Source: a virus. Taken from it: DNA of 42,356 bases. A program made the position numbers and the translations under genes. The notes under the pieces are model-generated. The model saw nothing but the letters and a program-made list of their open reading frames with translations, did no database searches and had not been told where the DNA came from. The DNA is taken from IMG/VR virus record IMGVR_UViG_3300002835_014852, positions 1 to 42,356 of that record; one strand, given 5' to 3'. Shown in pieces: positions 24,435 through 32,370 of this stretch (positions are counted from its first letter, which is position 1; each line of letters opens with the position of its first letter).

Positions 24435-27400
24435 TTATGCGATCGCTAATGCAGCCTGTTCTACGGCTTTTAATTCTGGTGTAGTCATGTAATTATTATA
24501 GGCAGCCAAGAAACTCATATTCCCGATAAATGTGCGATCATTTACACCATCTCCGCCAATACATTGGTATCCCTGGCTGCCAACACGATTACCAAAGCCT
24601 CTGCCTGTGTAAGAAGGGTGTAGTTCCGATCCAATATTCACACTGTCGACTCTTAGTGACGCTTTCCCAGTATTAGGGTTAAAAGTTGCCGAAACAACAG
24701 CCCAAGTCCCATTTTTTCCGTATTCTTTGAATAGATTATATTGCTGGTTATTCGCACCGTAATTCGCTAGTAATAAACTATTATAAACAAACCCAAACAC
24801 AGCTAGATTCCCTAGCGTCAAAATGTATTGAAATACTCTTCCGTTCGTGCGATTAATAACCGCAACGCAGGTAAATCCACGAGATATGTCAATTGGGCTT
24901 GAATCAGGCAAAACAAGCCTTTTGTGATTGTCCGTAAACCTGATTGTCGGCAGACCTCTTCGCAAAGCAGTCCCATCCGATGTTGGATTTTGACCTGTGG
25001 GAGCAACAACGTCATTTCCGTATCCACTCTGATCATTCCAACGAGTGACAATATTCCCAGCGTCAACAATCACCCCAGTATCATGGCGTAGTAGCAATAC
25101 AGGTCTGTAGACGTTTGCAAAAGTGGCTTGCGCTGGGGCTATTCGTGGTTCATCGCCTTTAACAATCATGTACTGAGGAATGGTTATTGTTTTACCAGCG
25201 TCCGCAGAGTTACAGATTAAAGTTCCGGTAGATCCATTCACCACGATTTCGTTAATTGCTGGGACAATAGCATCATTGGTGCGGACTGTCGCTGGAGTTC
25301 CATAGCCTGATATTTGGGCAGAGATAGGAATAACTTCTACATCAAGCCATCTAAAAGAAGGATCTGGGTTAGAACCACCGGCAGAAGATTTGCTCACTAT
25401 TGCAGAATAAGGTTCTGCTGTAGAAATGGTAAGAGTTTCAGATACCGTTATTAATTCCGTTGGGCGCAAGTATGTTGATGCTTTAATTGATACATTGTTG
25501 ATATTGTCTTTTAGTACACCCAAGCAAACCACCTGAGTGTACCAATTCCCAGAAACAAAGCCTAAATTACCCAATTCTGTGAAATTAATAGTTAGTCCAT
25601 CAATCAAGGTTTCCGTTGCTGCATGAGTCGGCTTGCCAGTTCTAGTAGCTTGAACCCATGCCGTGCCATTCCATGTTGGATCTGCCGACACCCAGGACGA
25701 AGTCCCCGGATTCCAGTGGAATGTCTCCCACACAAAGGGATTAAATACATTGCTCGTGTTTATTCCTGCACCAGTAATTCCTGTTATTCTGTTTGCGTTG
25801 CCATATTTGTATATATAGTCACCGCTTTTATCCTTTTTCGATCCAAAAAATAGTCCATCGCCCAACCAGCAAACACTATCCCATATACTGTTGTATCTAC
25901 TGTCTACCTCTGTCTGGTGCTGAAATAGAGTTGTTTTCCCTTCTTTAATGAATTTACCCGACAAGAGATACCCATTCTCGTCCAATATCGGAGTATCTCC
26001 TAGCAAGCCACTTGAATCGAAATCATTGTTGACAATCCATTCGCTAGTTGTTGTACCAAAAGTGAGAAGTATCCCTGAGTGTGTCCACGTAGGGGTGGGG
26101 ATGCTTGCGCTATACCATTGTCCTTTAGGAGAGGAAACGAGATATTTGGGCGAAGCTTGCCGTAGCGACAAAGCATTTGTATTAGTTGCTCCAGCAACAC
26201 CAAATCCGTATCCGTTGGCAATACCACCAGATAAAGTCCACCACCATACAAGTGCGTTGTTATTTGATTGAGTGCCGAATAGAGCTATTCTATTGGGTGC
26301 TGATTTGTCGGCAGTGATAAACCAAAGAGATCGATTGTCGCTTGAGTTGAGGTTTGATAGAGGGAATGTGAAAGTTAAATTTGTGTTCCAGTCTTGGCTA
26401 TTTCGCAGGGTGAAAATTGCTCCATCCCAAAATAATGCGTACAGAATATTAGAGAATCCAGCACTAACACTTCGACACCCTGTAGTGACCAAATTAATAA
26501 CTGCTGAGGAATTTCCAGGCGTTATTTCCCATAATCCGGTATTGTCACAGGCCGCATATATTTTCCCAGTCGCCAGAACAAATTCCACATGACGAAGTGC
26601 TGTGACAGGCAAGGAAGGTTGTGTGCTGGAGTCCCAATCCTGGTGATCTCCATTGACAAGATTTATTATGCTTATCCCTGTACTGTCATGTCTGATAATT
26701 TGAGTTTTACTGTAGGCAATATCATGAGTTGTCTCTCCCGTGCCAGCATGATATCTGGGATAAGGCTTTCCGTTTGCAAGATTATTTTGGTGGGTAAAGA
26801 TTGTTGCTAGTTCTATGTAATTAAAAGCATTGTCGTTGAAATGTGTCACTCTGCTTCTTTGAAAAACATAAGTAGCAGTACCTATAGAGCCAGAGTTTAG
26901 GATCTCAATTCTGTAAAGTTCGGGAAAATTATCCGCCCAAGAGCCTTGTATATTTGGTTTTCCACTGCCACTAGCCAAGTTGTTGCTATCTTGGAAAGGT
27001 AATGTGGCACTATTCCCATGTGAAAACATATTTTGGAACGGCGTGGATGTAGATTGATAATTAATGCTGCCAAATAGTTTACTTACAGTTCTCCCGGCAA
27101 TTCGATCTCTTGACGGTTCTGCTTGATATCCAGTCCCTATCATCGTGTAATATCTGCCTACCGATTTTGTATTTGGCACTGAAGCGACAAAATCATATCG
27201 AGCTGCACCATACGCCTGTGTATGAACTTCCTCAGAATCATCGCTAAATTTGCGTACACCATCCCCATATACAAAAAAGTTAAGGCAAGACTTATTTGCC
27301 TCTTTAAAATTGCCATAAAGTAGCGGGAAAACAAAGTTGCGGATAGATGTATAAAAAGTTGAGTTCCACGAAAATCCATTCGCTCTATTTATGGCATAAA

Positions 27401-28052
27401 TCATGTCTTGGGAAATAGCAGGAACATTGTTATAGCCAGAGTAACTGCTAGGAAGCCTGATTCGGTAAGTAACGTCAATGATTTCATTCTTTTTCTGCTG
27501 GATGTTAGAGCCAATATCTATATAAGCCCATATAGCACCAGATGTTCCACTGTTAGCTTGAGCGGCTGTGTGATCAATTGCTGAAGCGATGTTAGTTAAT
27601 GCTATCGTTCTGAAAAATCGGTCAAAAGCAATGTTGGAGGGATACAAAGATCCCACAAATCCCAGTCTTTGTGATATTGTTATTTCTTCAACTATTCCAT
27701 CATTATTGAAATCAATATAATTAGTTTTTGGACCAATGTTAATGGTATCCGTACTCGCAGTCCCAATAAAGTTACCAATCCAAAATAAACTACGCTTCCC
27801 ATTCCCAGGTGCTTCTGTGGAAAAAGAAATATTAAGTGAGGTTAGCCAAGGCAATATTATTCCTCCATAACCAATGTATTCATTTGCGTATGTACTATGT
27901 CTAGCGGTATAAGCTTCATTTATGAAACGATCAGTAATTGTATTTTCCTGTGTAATAGTTTGCCGAACCTCAAGAGTTTTAGCGTCTTTAATTTCTATTG
28001 TAAATTCGCCTTCTAATCCACCAAAATAATTAACAATTTGATTATTTTTCAT
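24435..28052 (-). CDS. giant tail fibre / receptor-binding protein
   Basis: 1205 residues. The N-terminus (1-90) looks like an attachment domain. The middle is rich in aromatic beta repeats (about 430-760) resembling propeller blades (IYAACDNTGLWEITPG, ILYALFWDGAIFTL). The last ~220 residues form a concanavalin/LamG-like jelly roll (LRHDTGVIVD, VTRWNDQSGYGNDV, IGNMSFLAAYN), a carbohydrate-binding fold. Likely contacts host surface sugars. Six bp downstream of the 28059 gene, same operon. Domain calls are by eye. Confidence 0.8.
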   Translation of the reverse strand: MKNNQIVNYFGGLEGEFTIEIKDAKTLEVRQTITQENTITDRFINEAYTARHSTYANEYIGYGGIILPWLTSLNISFSTEAPGNGKRSLFWIGNFIGTASTDTINIGPKTNYIDFNNDGIVEEITISQRLGFVGSLYPSNIAFDRFFRTIALTNIASAIDHTAAQANSGTSGAIWAYIDIGSNIQQKKNEIIDVTYRIRLPSSYSGYNNVPAISQDMIYAINRANGFSWNSTFYTSIRNFVFPLLYGNFKEANKSCLNFFVYGDGVRKFSDDSEEVHTQAYGAARYDFVASVPNTKSVGRYYTMIGTGYQAEPSRDRIAGRTVSKLFGSINYQSTSTPFQNMFSHGNSATLPFQDSNNLASGSGKPNIQGSWADNFPELYRIEILNSGSIGTATYVFQRSRVTHFNDNAFNYIELATIFTHQNNLANGKPYPRYHAGTGETTHDIAYSKTQIIRHDSTGISIINLVNGDHQDWDSSTQPSLPVTALRHVEFVLATGKIYAACDNTGLWEITPGNSSAVINLVTTGCRSVSAGFSNILYALFWDGAIFTLRNSQDWNTNLTFTFPLSNLNSSDNRSLWFITADKSAPNRIALFGTQSNNNALVWWWTLSGGIANGYGFGVAGATNTNALSLRQASPKYLVSSPKGQWYSASIPTPTWTHSGILLTFGTTTSEWIVNNDFDSSGLLGDTPILDENGYLLSGKFIKEGKTTLFQHQTEVDSRYNSIWDSVCWLGDGLFFGSKKDKSGDYIYKYGNANRITGITGAGINTSNVFNPFVWETFHWNPGTSSWVSADPTWNGTAWVQATRTGKPTHAATETLIDGLTINFTELGNLGFVSGNWYTQVVCLGVLKDNINNVSIKASTYLRPTELITVSETLTISTAEPYSAIVSKSSAGGSNPDPSFRWLDVEVIPISAQISGYGTPATVRTNDAIVPAINEIVVNGSTGTLICNSADAGKTITIPQYMIVKGDEPRIAPAQATFANVYRPVLLLRHDTGVIVDAGNIVTRWNDQSGYGNDVVAPTGQNPTSDGTALRRGLPTIRFTDNHKRLVLPDSSPIDISRGFTCVAVINRTNGRVFQYILTLGNLAVFGFVYNSLLLANYGANNQQYNLFKEYGKNGTWAVVSATFNPNTGKASLRVDSVNIGSELHPSYTGRGFGNRVGSQGYQCIGGDGVNDRTFIGNMSFLAAYNNYMTTPELKAVEQAALAIA

Positions 28053-28058
28053 GATTTT

Positions 28059-28811
28059 TTAGTTAAAAATTGTTCCTGCTGTAGACCAAGTATACTGATT
28101 ATTTGTTGTTGTTGTAGAGCTAATAAAGCTAGAGGTCTCTGCTATTTCGCCTAACGCATCTCTTTGAGAAATAGATGTAAAGAAGAAAACATCATTATTT
28201 GTCGTTGTAGTCTCAACTGGAAAAATTGAAGCCTCAAGCAGCGGTGATTCATAGGATTGGGTTGAAATTCCCGTATAGAAATAAACATCAGAATTTATGA
28301 TTGAATTAACTCCAGCAAAGATGGATGCTTCAGCAGCTAATCCAGACACAACACCCGCTCCTATGAATCCAAGATCGGAAGGAGCTTCGTAAATTGGACT
28401 TGTTTTTATTTCCTGGTTTACATAATTATCAGCCTTGAAATATCCGACCAATCTGTAATTAGCTTTTACTCCAAAAATCCTCCTAAATATCATATCTGTA
28501 GAAGTGTGGTAAAGCTTGTATTCCCCATCTAAATTCGCCCACACCTCTACTTTTGTTAAAAATTGACTCAGAAGTGACGGCATTACGAAATATGCTGGTA
28601 GTTTTAGTGGGTCTGGCAAAACTATGATTGATGAATCAATTGCATCAATCCTTGGTAATGGATGTGAGCCAAGAATTAGCTGAGGTAATGCCATCGCATC
28701 TGGCGTAATTTCTAATAATTGATTTTGCAATATAGAAGGGACGGGCAAAGGCGCATAAAGTTTTTTATTGAAACCAATATCTGGGCGTTTCCACAAAAGA
28801 TGTCTAAACAT
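28059..28811 (-). CDS. tail-fibre-associated protein with three repeats, 250 residues
   Basis: The N-terminal ~150 residues match nothing I know. The C-terminal third has three related units of about 30-40 residues: EASIFAGVNSIINSDVYFYT, EASIFPVETTTTNNDVFFFT and a shorter SSFISSTTTTNNQYTWS. Lies 2 bp after the 28814 fibre gene and 6 bp before the giant fibre, so probably a part of the same appendage. Confidence 0.75.
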   Translation of the reverse strand: MFRHLLWKRPDIGFNKKLYAPLPVPSILQNQLLEITPDAMALPQLILGSHPLPRIDAIDSSIIVLPDPLKLPAYFVMPSLLSQFLTKVEVWANLDGEYKLYHTSTDMIFRRIFGVKANYRLVGYFKADNYVNQEIKTSPIYEAPSDLGFIGAGVVSGLAAEASIFAGVNSIINSDVYFYTGISTQSYESPLLEASIFPVETTTTNNDVFFFTSISQRDALGEIAETSSFISSTTTTNNQYTWSTAGTIFN

Positions 28812-28813
28812 AA

Positions 28814-30391
28814 TCAGAAATCATTATTCATTACACAATACAAAATGTTGTCGCATGCAAACGAAGATATAATATCAACGCCATCAATCGTAAATTCTGG
28901 AACTAATTTATTTGCAAACTTAAAAACACTTGGATCTAGTGTTAAGTTTCTGTCAAAACTATCTGAAAAAAACATAAAAATATAGCTCGCGCCTTGTACA
29001 AAATTTGTGCAAGTCAAGAAAGCATTAGAAAGATTTAAATTCACAATAAAGATATTGTTTTTGCCTAAATTTATGGACGTATTCGCTACTAGAGTGACGT
29101 TTACAATTGAAAATGGCGCAGAATTTAAAACTCCCAATACGTTTATTGTAAAATCATTGCCGACAATGATACCACCAAGTGTTGATGTTGTGGCAATTGG
29201 TATGTCTAAATTAATATTGTCCTGGATATAATTTATGTCAACGGCAGTTAAGCCAGTGGCATCAACATCAAGCCCGTTACCGACAATGATACCACCAAGT
29301 GCTGATGTTGTGGCAATTGGTATGTCTAAATTAATATTGTCCTGGATATAATTTATGTCAACGGCAGTTAAGCCAGTGGCATCAACATCAAGCCCGTCGC
29401 CGACAATGATACCACCAAGTGCTGATGTTGTGGCAATTGGTATGTCTAAATTAATATTGTCCTGGATATAATTTATGTCAACGGCAGTTAAGCCAGTGGC
29501 ATCAACATCAAGCCCGTCGCCGACAATGATACCACCAAGTGCTGATGTTGTGGCAATTGGTATGTCTAAATTAATATTGTCCTGGATATAATTTATGTCA
29601 ACGGCAGTTAAGCCAGTGGCATCAACATCAAGCCCGTCGCCGACAATGACACCACCAAGTGTTGATGTTGTGGCAGGAACTAGGCCTCCACCTCCGTTGA
29701 ATATTAAGTCAACGGGTATCCATTTTGAGCGATCGCTTGGTAATATGCCAACAATTCCATCATCTCTGCACACATAGCGGAAACCATTGTAAAGAACGGT
29801 ATTTCCGACTCTGTATAGCTGAGTCCCGCTATAGTTTGATGTTGGAATTACTATTTCTAACATTGTCGCTAAAAATGCGGGATCTTTTTTAAGAATGTCT
29901 GCCACTTGCTTTGCCGTTTGAGGAGTTCTATCGTTCCAAAATCCAGTTTTTTCTAGGTCTGCAAAATCAACAGAATTCTTGTTGGGTATGGCAGCATAAA
30001 AAACCGGTTCTACCTCTACCTCTTCTGTATTGGTTTTCTTGTTTAAATGTATACTTTCATTTGTCCAAACATATCCAACATAATATTCGTTTTCGTGAAG
30101 AATATACGGCAACTCGCCATCGTAACCATAGAAGTCACCATTGTCATAGTAAAAAGAGTTCGTGGTTGCTTTCTGAAAAATAGAAAAACTGTAAACCTGT
30201 TTTCTAGTTTCGGATTCAGGAAGTTCTAGTGAAAATCTTCCATTTATAATTTCGGCATCAAACTGAAGGGGAAGTGAAACTTTTTTTGGAGACTGAACAC
30301 CGGAAATTAGCGGCTGTAAAAGCTGAATTCTCAGAAAGCCGTTTATTGGATTTGACCCAGCATCTGCTATGTTTCCGCTTAAAAGTGTCAT
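28814..30391 (-). CDS. tail fibre protein with 40-residue tandem repeats
   Basis: 525 residues. N-terminal domain of about 230 residues, then four nearly identical 40-residue units, each with ATTSALGGIIVGDGLDV and TAVDINYIQDNINL, plus partial units at both ends, then a ~75-residue tip. The 'T-T-S-x-L-G-G-x-x-V-G' unit is common in phage fibres, where it makes an extended trimeric shaft. First gene of the fibre operon; divergent from the gp25 gene, 51 bp of AT-rich promoter DNA away. Confidence 0.88.
   Translation of the reverse strand: MTLLSGNIADAGSNPINGFLRIQLLQPLISGVQSPKKVSLPLQFDAEIINGRFSLELPESETRKQVYSFSIFQKATTNSFYYDNGDFYGYDGELPYILHENEYYVGYVWTNESIHLNKKTNTEEVEVEPVFYAAIPNKNSVDFADLEKTGFWNDRTPQTAKQVADILKKDPAFLATMLEIVIPTSNYSGTQLYRVGNTVLYNGFRYVCRDDGIVGILPSDRSKWIPVDLIFNGGGGLVPATTSTLGGVIVGDGLDVDATGLTAVDINYIQDNINLDIPIATTSALGGIIVGDGLDVDATGLTAVDINYIQDNINLDIPIATTSALGGIIVGDGLDVDATGLTAVDINYIQDNINLDIPIATTSALGGIIVGNGLDVDATGLTAVDINYIQDNINLDIPIATTSTLGGIIVGNDFTINVLGVLNSAPFSIVNVTLVANTSINLGKNNIFIVNLNLSNAFLTCTNFVQGASYIFMFFSDSFDRNLTLDPSVFKFANKLVPEFTIDGVDIISSFACDNILYCVMNNDF
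29160..29676 (-). repeat. 120-bp tandem repeats inside the fibre gene
   Basis: Period exactly 120 bp: units at about 29160, 29280, 29400 and 29520, then a partial unit from 29640. Neighbouring units differ at only a few positions, so copy number can change by recombination in frame (40 residues per unit). Confidence 0.95.
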
Positions 30392-30442
30392 AAATATAAA
30401 ATTATTTGTAAAATTATTATATTATTTTAGCGCAAAATTATC

Positions 30443-30793
30443 ATGGTAGAAAGAGCAACACCAAAATATCCAATACAGGTTTCAAATGGCAGAATTATGC
30501 TTTCTACAGGAACAGATATTGAGAAGGATGCCATATTTAGCGTACTGGAAACAAGACAATATGAGCGTGTTATGCGACCACTTTCCTATGGAACTAAAAG
30601 CTATATTTTCGATACAACCTCTGCTACATCTGTAATACCCGCGAGGGTTGAGGTGGCACTGCGATCGCAAATACCAAACCTTAGTAAAATCCAGGTCACC
30701 GGAAGCTTTGATGAAAGTGGTGTTCAACAATTAAAAATTTATTGGGAGGACAAGGATTTTAGGAAAAACGATCTCAAGCTATCTGTCTCTTAG
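30443..30793 (+). CDS. baseplate protein, GPW/gp25 family
   Basis: 116 residues. The pattern 'G-T-D-I-E-K-D-A-I-F-S-V-L-E-T' (23-37) and 'E-R-V-M-R-P-L-S-Y-G' (41-50) is that of T4 gp25/P2 gpW, the conserved baseplate wedge protein that joins sheath and baseplate in contractile tails. Full family length. Alone on the plus strand; its partners (gpJ, sheath) are not in the window. Confidence 0.88.
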   Translation: MVERATPKYPIQVSNGRIMLSTGTDIEKDAIFSVLETRQYERVMRPLSYGTKSYIFDTTSATSVIPARVEVALRSQIPNLSKIQVTGSFDESGVQQLKIYWEDKDFRKNDLKLSVS

Positions 30794-30866
30794 TTTCGTG
30801 TTACAGACGTATTACAAGAGTTTTAAATACAGGCGTGTGTTTGCACAATATATTGATTTTAATCAA

Positions 30867-30999
30867 AAATAAAGTAAAGGGAAGATGATCACTTTCTTAT
30901 AGGAAACTGCCCTTTTTTCTTTGTATCTTCCCTTTACTTTTGACACGCTTTATGTTATACTCCGCCACAGATTTTTCAACGAGAGAATGCGGGTTTGAG
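30867..30999. repeat. MITE-like inverted element, copy 2
   Basis: Reverse complement of 16178-16309. Here the terminal repeats are perfect over 16 bp: AAAGTAAAGGGAAGAT (30871-30886) and ATCTTCCCTTTACTTT (30925-30940). The conserved flank reaches 30999. Lies in the 476-bp gap 30794-31269, which has no gene. Confidence 0.85.
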
Positions 31000-31102
31000 G
31001 CGTGTTACAAGATTCGTGTTTTGGCGGCATTGTGACAGGTTGGAAGCGAATGCCAGTTTTGTGGTTTTGGGGACGGCGTTGGGGAGAATGCAACTAAAAC
31101 CG

Positions 31103-31136
31103 GAAACCTTGCTGTGCGGGGATTACAATATGTTTC
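31103..31136 (+). repeat. degenerate single copy of the 159-bp repeat core
   Basis: AAACCTTGCTGTGCGGGGAT and ACAATATGTTT match the core of the units at 1-690, closest to the fifth unit. It follows directly on MITE-like copy 2. A frame 30995-31189 across it is not a gene. Confidence 0.8.
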
Positions 31137-31208
31137 TAGCCTGTGTGGATATATCGGCACACCAAATTTTTAGCGTGATCGCAACATAAAAATATTTTTC
31201 AGAAACAC

Positions 31209-31237
31209 TTGACTTTTGTTGTTAGCCATAGTATTAT
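31209..31237 (+). promoter_or_regulatory. class 1 phage promoter P3
   Basis: TTGACT (31209-31214), 17-bp spacer with TTGTTAGCCATAG, TATTAT (31232-31237). Confidence 0.8.
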
Positions 31238-31269
31238 ATTTACAGAAACAAACACAGAAAGAGAGAAAT

Positions 31270-31494
31270 ATGGTAGGCAAAAAAATCACAAAAGTAACCC
31301 AAGAGAATTATGACACCGTGTGGGAAAAGCTAGAGGTTGGCGACATTATTACATGGAGCAAACAGTTTGCGTTCCATGATATGAAATTCCACTGTAGGAG
31401 AATTACGGACGACAAAAAAAGCTGTATGCAGACTGGCACAACAGGCAGTAAGTCGGCAGTAATATGTTTAGTAAAAGAGAAAAAAGCGGCTTAA
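31270..31494 (+). CDS. hypothetical protein, 74 residues
   Basis: The start is the ATG at 31270, since a longer frame from 31216 would begin inside promoter P3. Basic, beta-rich, three cysteines (36, 47, 60). The segment EVGDIITWSKQF suggests a small SH3-like fold. No family recognised. Confidence 0.72.
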   Translation: MVGKKITKVTQENYDTVWEKLEVGDIITWSKQFAFHDMKFHCRRITDDKKSCMQTGTTGSKSAVICLVKEKKAA

Positions 31495-31503
31495 CCTTTA
31501 TGT

Positions 31504-31575
31504 AAAAGTCAAGCTGTATTTCACAAATTAATTTATAAAATACAGCTTGACTTTTATTGTTGTCCACAGTAATAT
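31504..31575 (+). promoter_or_regulatory. terminator hairpin overlapping class 1 promoter P4
   Basis: Exact 18-bp inverted repeat, arms 31504-31521 and 31538-31555, after the 31270 gene. Its right arm contains the -35 box TTGACT (31547-31552) of a promoter with the shared spacer (TTGTTGTCCACAG) and TAATAT (31570-31575). One sequence thus ends one transcript and starts the next. Confidence 0.75.
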
Positions 31576-31606
31576 AGATGCAGTAGAAAAAAACAAAAAA
31601 ACGAAA

Positions 31607-31885
31607 ATGAGTAAAACACAAATTACGCACGAAGATGCTACAACGGAATTGTTAAGGGGGAAACAAATAATAGTAAAAATTCACGATGGTGAATTTAAAT
31701 ACAAATTTGTGACAGGCTCTAGCGACACTTCATACTTAGAGATAATTTCTCCCAATGGCAGCTTATTTAGTAAACGGGCTATCGAAAGGACTGATCTTCC
31801 TAAGAGAATGGAAGAAGCAAATTCTCTTCCTCACGTTACATTTTGGACAAAAGATATAGTTGTACAAGAAGCGGAGAAATTATGA
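31607..31885 (+). CDS. hypothetical protein, 92 residues
   Basis: Start at the ATG 31607, after an A/C-rich leader from P4; a frame from 31547 would include the promoter. Small alpha/beta protein (GKQIIVKIHDGEFKYKFVTG), no family recognised. Its TGA stop overlaps the next ATG (ATGA). Confidence 0.72.
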   Translation: MSKTQITHEDATTELLRGKQIIVKIHDGEFKYKFVTGSSDTSYLEIISPNGSLFSKRAIERTDLPKRMEEANSLPHVTFWTKDIVVQEAEKL

Positions 31886-32121
31886 AAAAAACAAGGCGAC
31901 AATTAACGCCTCAAGAACATAGACTTAGGGAGTATGTATTGGTTTTAAAAGACTTGCAGACTTTAGTAAATATGGAGTTAGAAAATTTTTATGAAATTCC
32001 AACAACTAAAGACTTGTTGCCTCCATTAAAATCAGTTCCAGAAACTGCTCTAAGGTTAATAGTTGCATCGGAAAGATATAGAGGGTTTCTGGAAGCGCAA
32101 GAAGGGAAAGAAAGTCTCTGA
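31882..32121 (+). CDS. hypothetical protein, 79 residues
   Basis: ATGA overlap with the previous gene, with GCGGAG as ribosome site. Basic N-terminus (MKKTRRQ), then helices. No family recognised. The tail is opposed by an open frame on the other strand. Confidence 0.7.
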   Translation: MKKTRRQLTPQEHRLREYVLVLKDLQTLVNMELENFYEIPTTKDLLPPLKSVPETALRLIVASERYRGFLEAQEGKESL

Positions 32122-32306
32122 TTCTCTGTAATAATTTCGATAGCAGCATTAAAAAGCTGGCAAGCTGATTTAACAGTTTTTAACTGGTCAGCCTCACACA
32201 CAATAATAATCCCACACGCAGGTATTTTAGATTGAATCCCCATAGACTCAAGTGCTTTAACTATCGCTAGAGCATTGGTGTATGAACCTGCGGAAATAAA
32301 AACAAT
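31989..32306 (-). pseudogene. possible gene remnant on the minus strand
   Basis: Frame open from 32306 (just after a TAA) to 31989. Its first ~65 residues look like a genuine alpha/beta protein (SAGSYTNALAIVKALESMGI, CGIIIVCEADQLK), but the only ATG (32243) lies 21 codons inside that stretch, and the last part overlaps the 31882 gene. Probably an N-terminally cut remnant; it could be chance. The gap 32122-32316 holds nothing else that I see. Confidence 0.3.
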
Positions 32307-32316
32307 TTACGTACAT

Positions 32317-32370
32317 ATATTTTAATGTAGTATAACGTTATTATAATAGCGTTATACTACATTAAAATAT
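32317..32370. promoter_or_regulatory. 21-bp perfect inverted repeat on the terminase start codon
   Basis: Arms 32317-32337 and 32350-32370, loop 12 nt containing TTATAAT. The right arm includes the first two bases of the terminase ATG. There is no Shine-Dalgarno site. It could be an operator/promoter, an RNA hairpin that hides the start, or a packaging-related site. Confidence 0.6.

Noticed and set aside
30995-31189. 64-codon plus frame after MITE-like copy 2
   Set aside because: It covers the degenerate repeat core and shares translation with the repeat frame at 580-798; non-coding.
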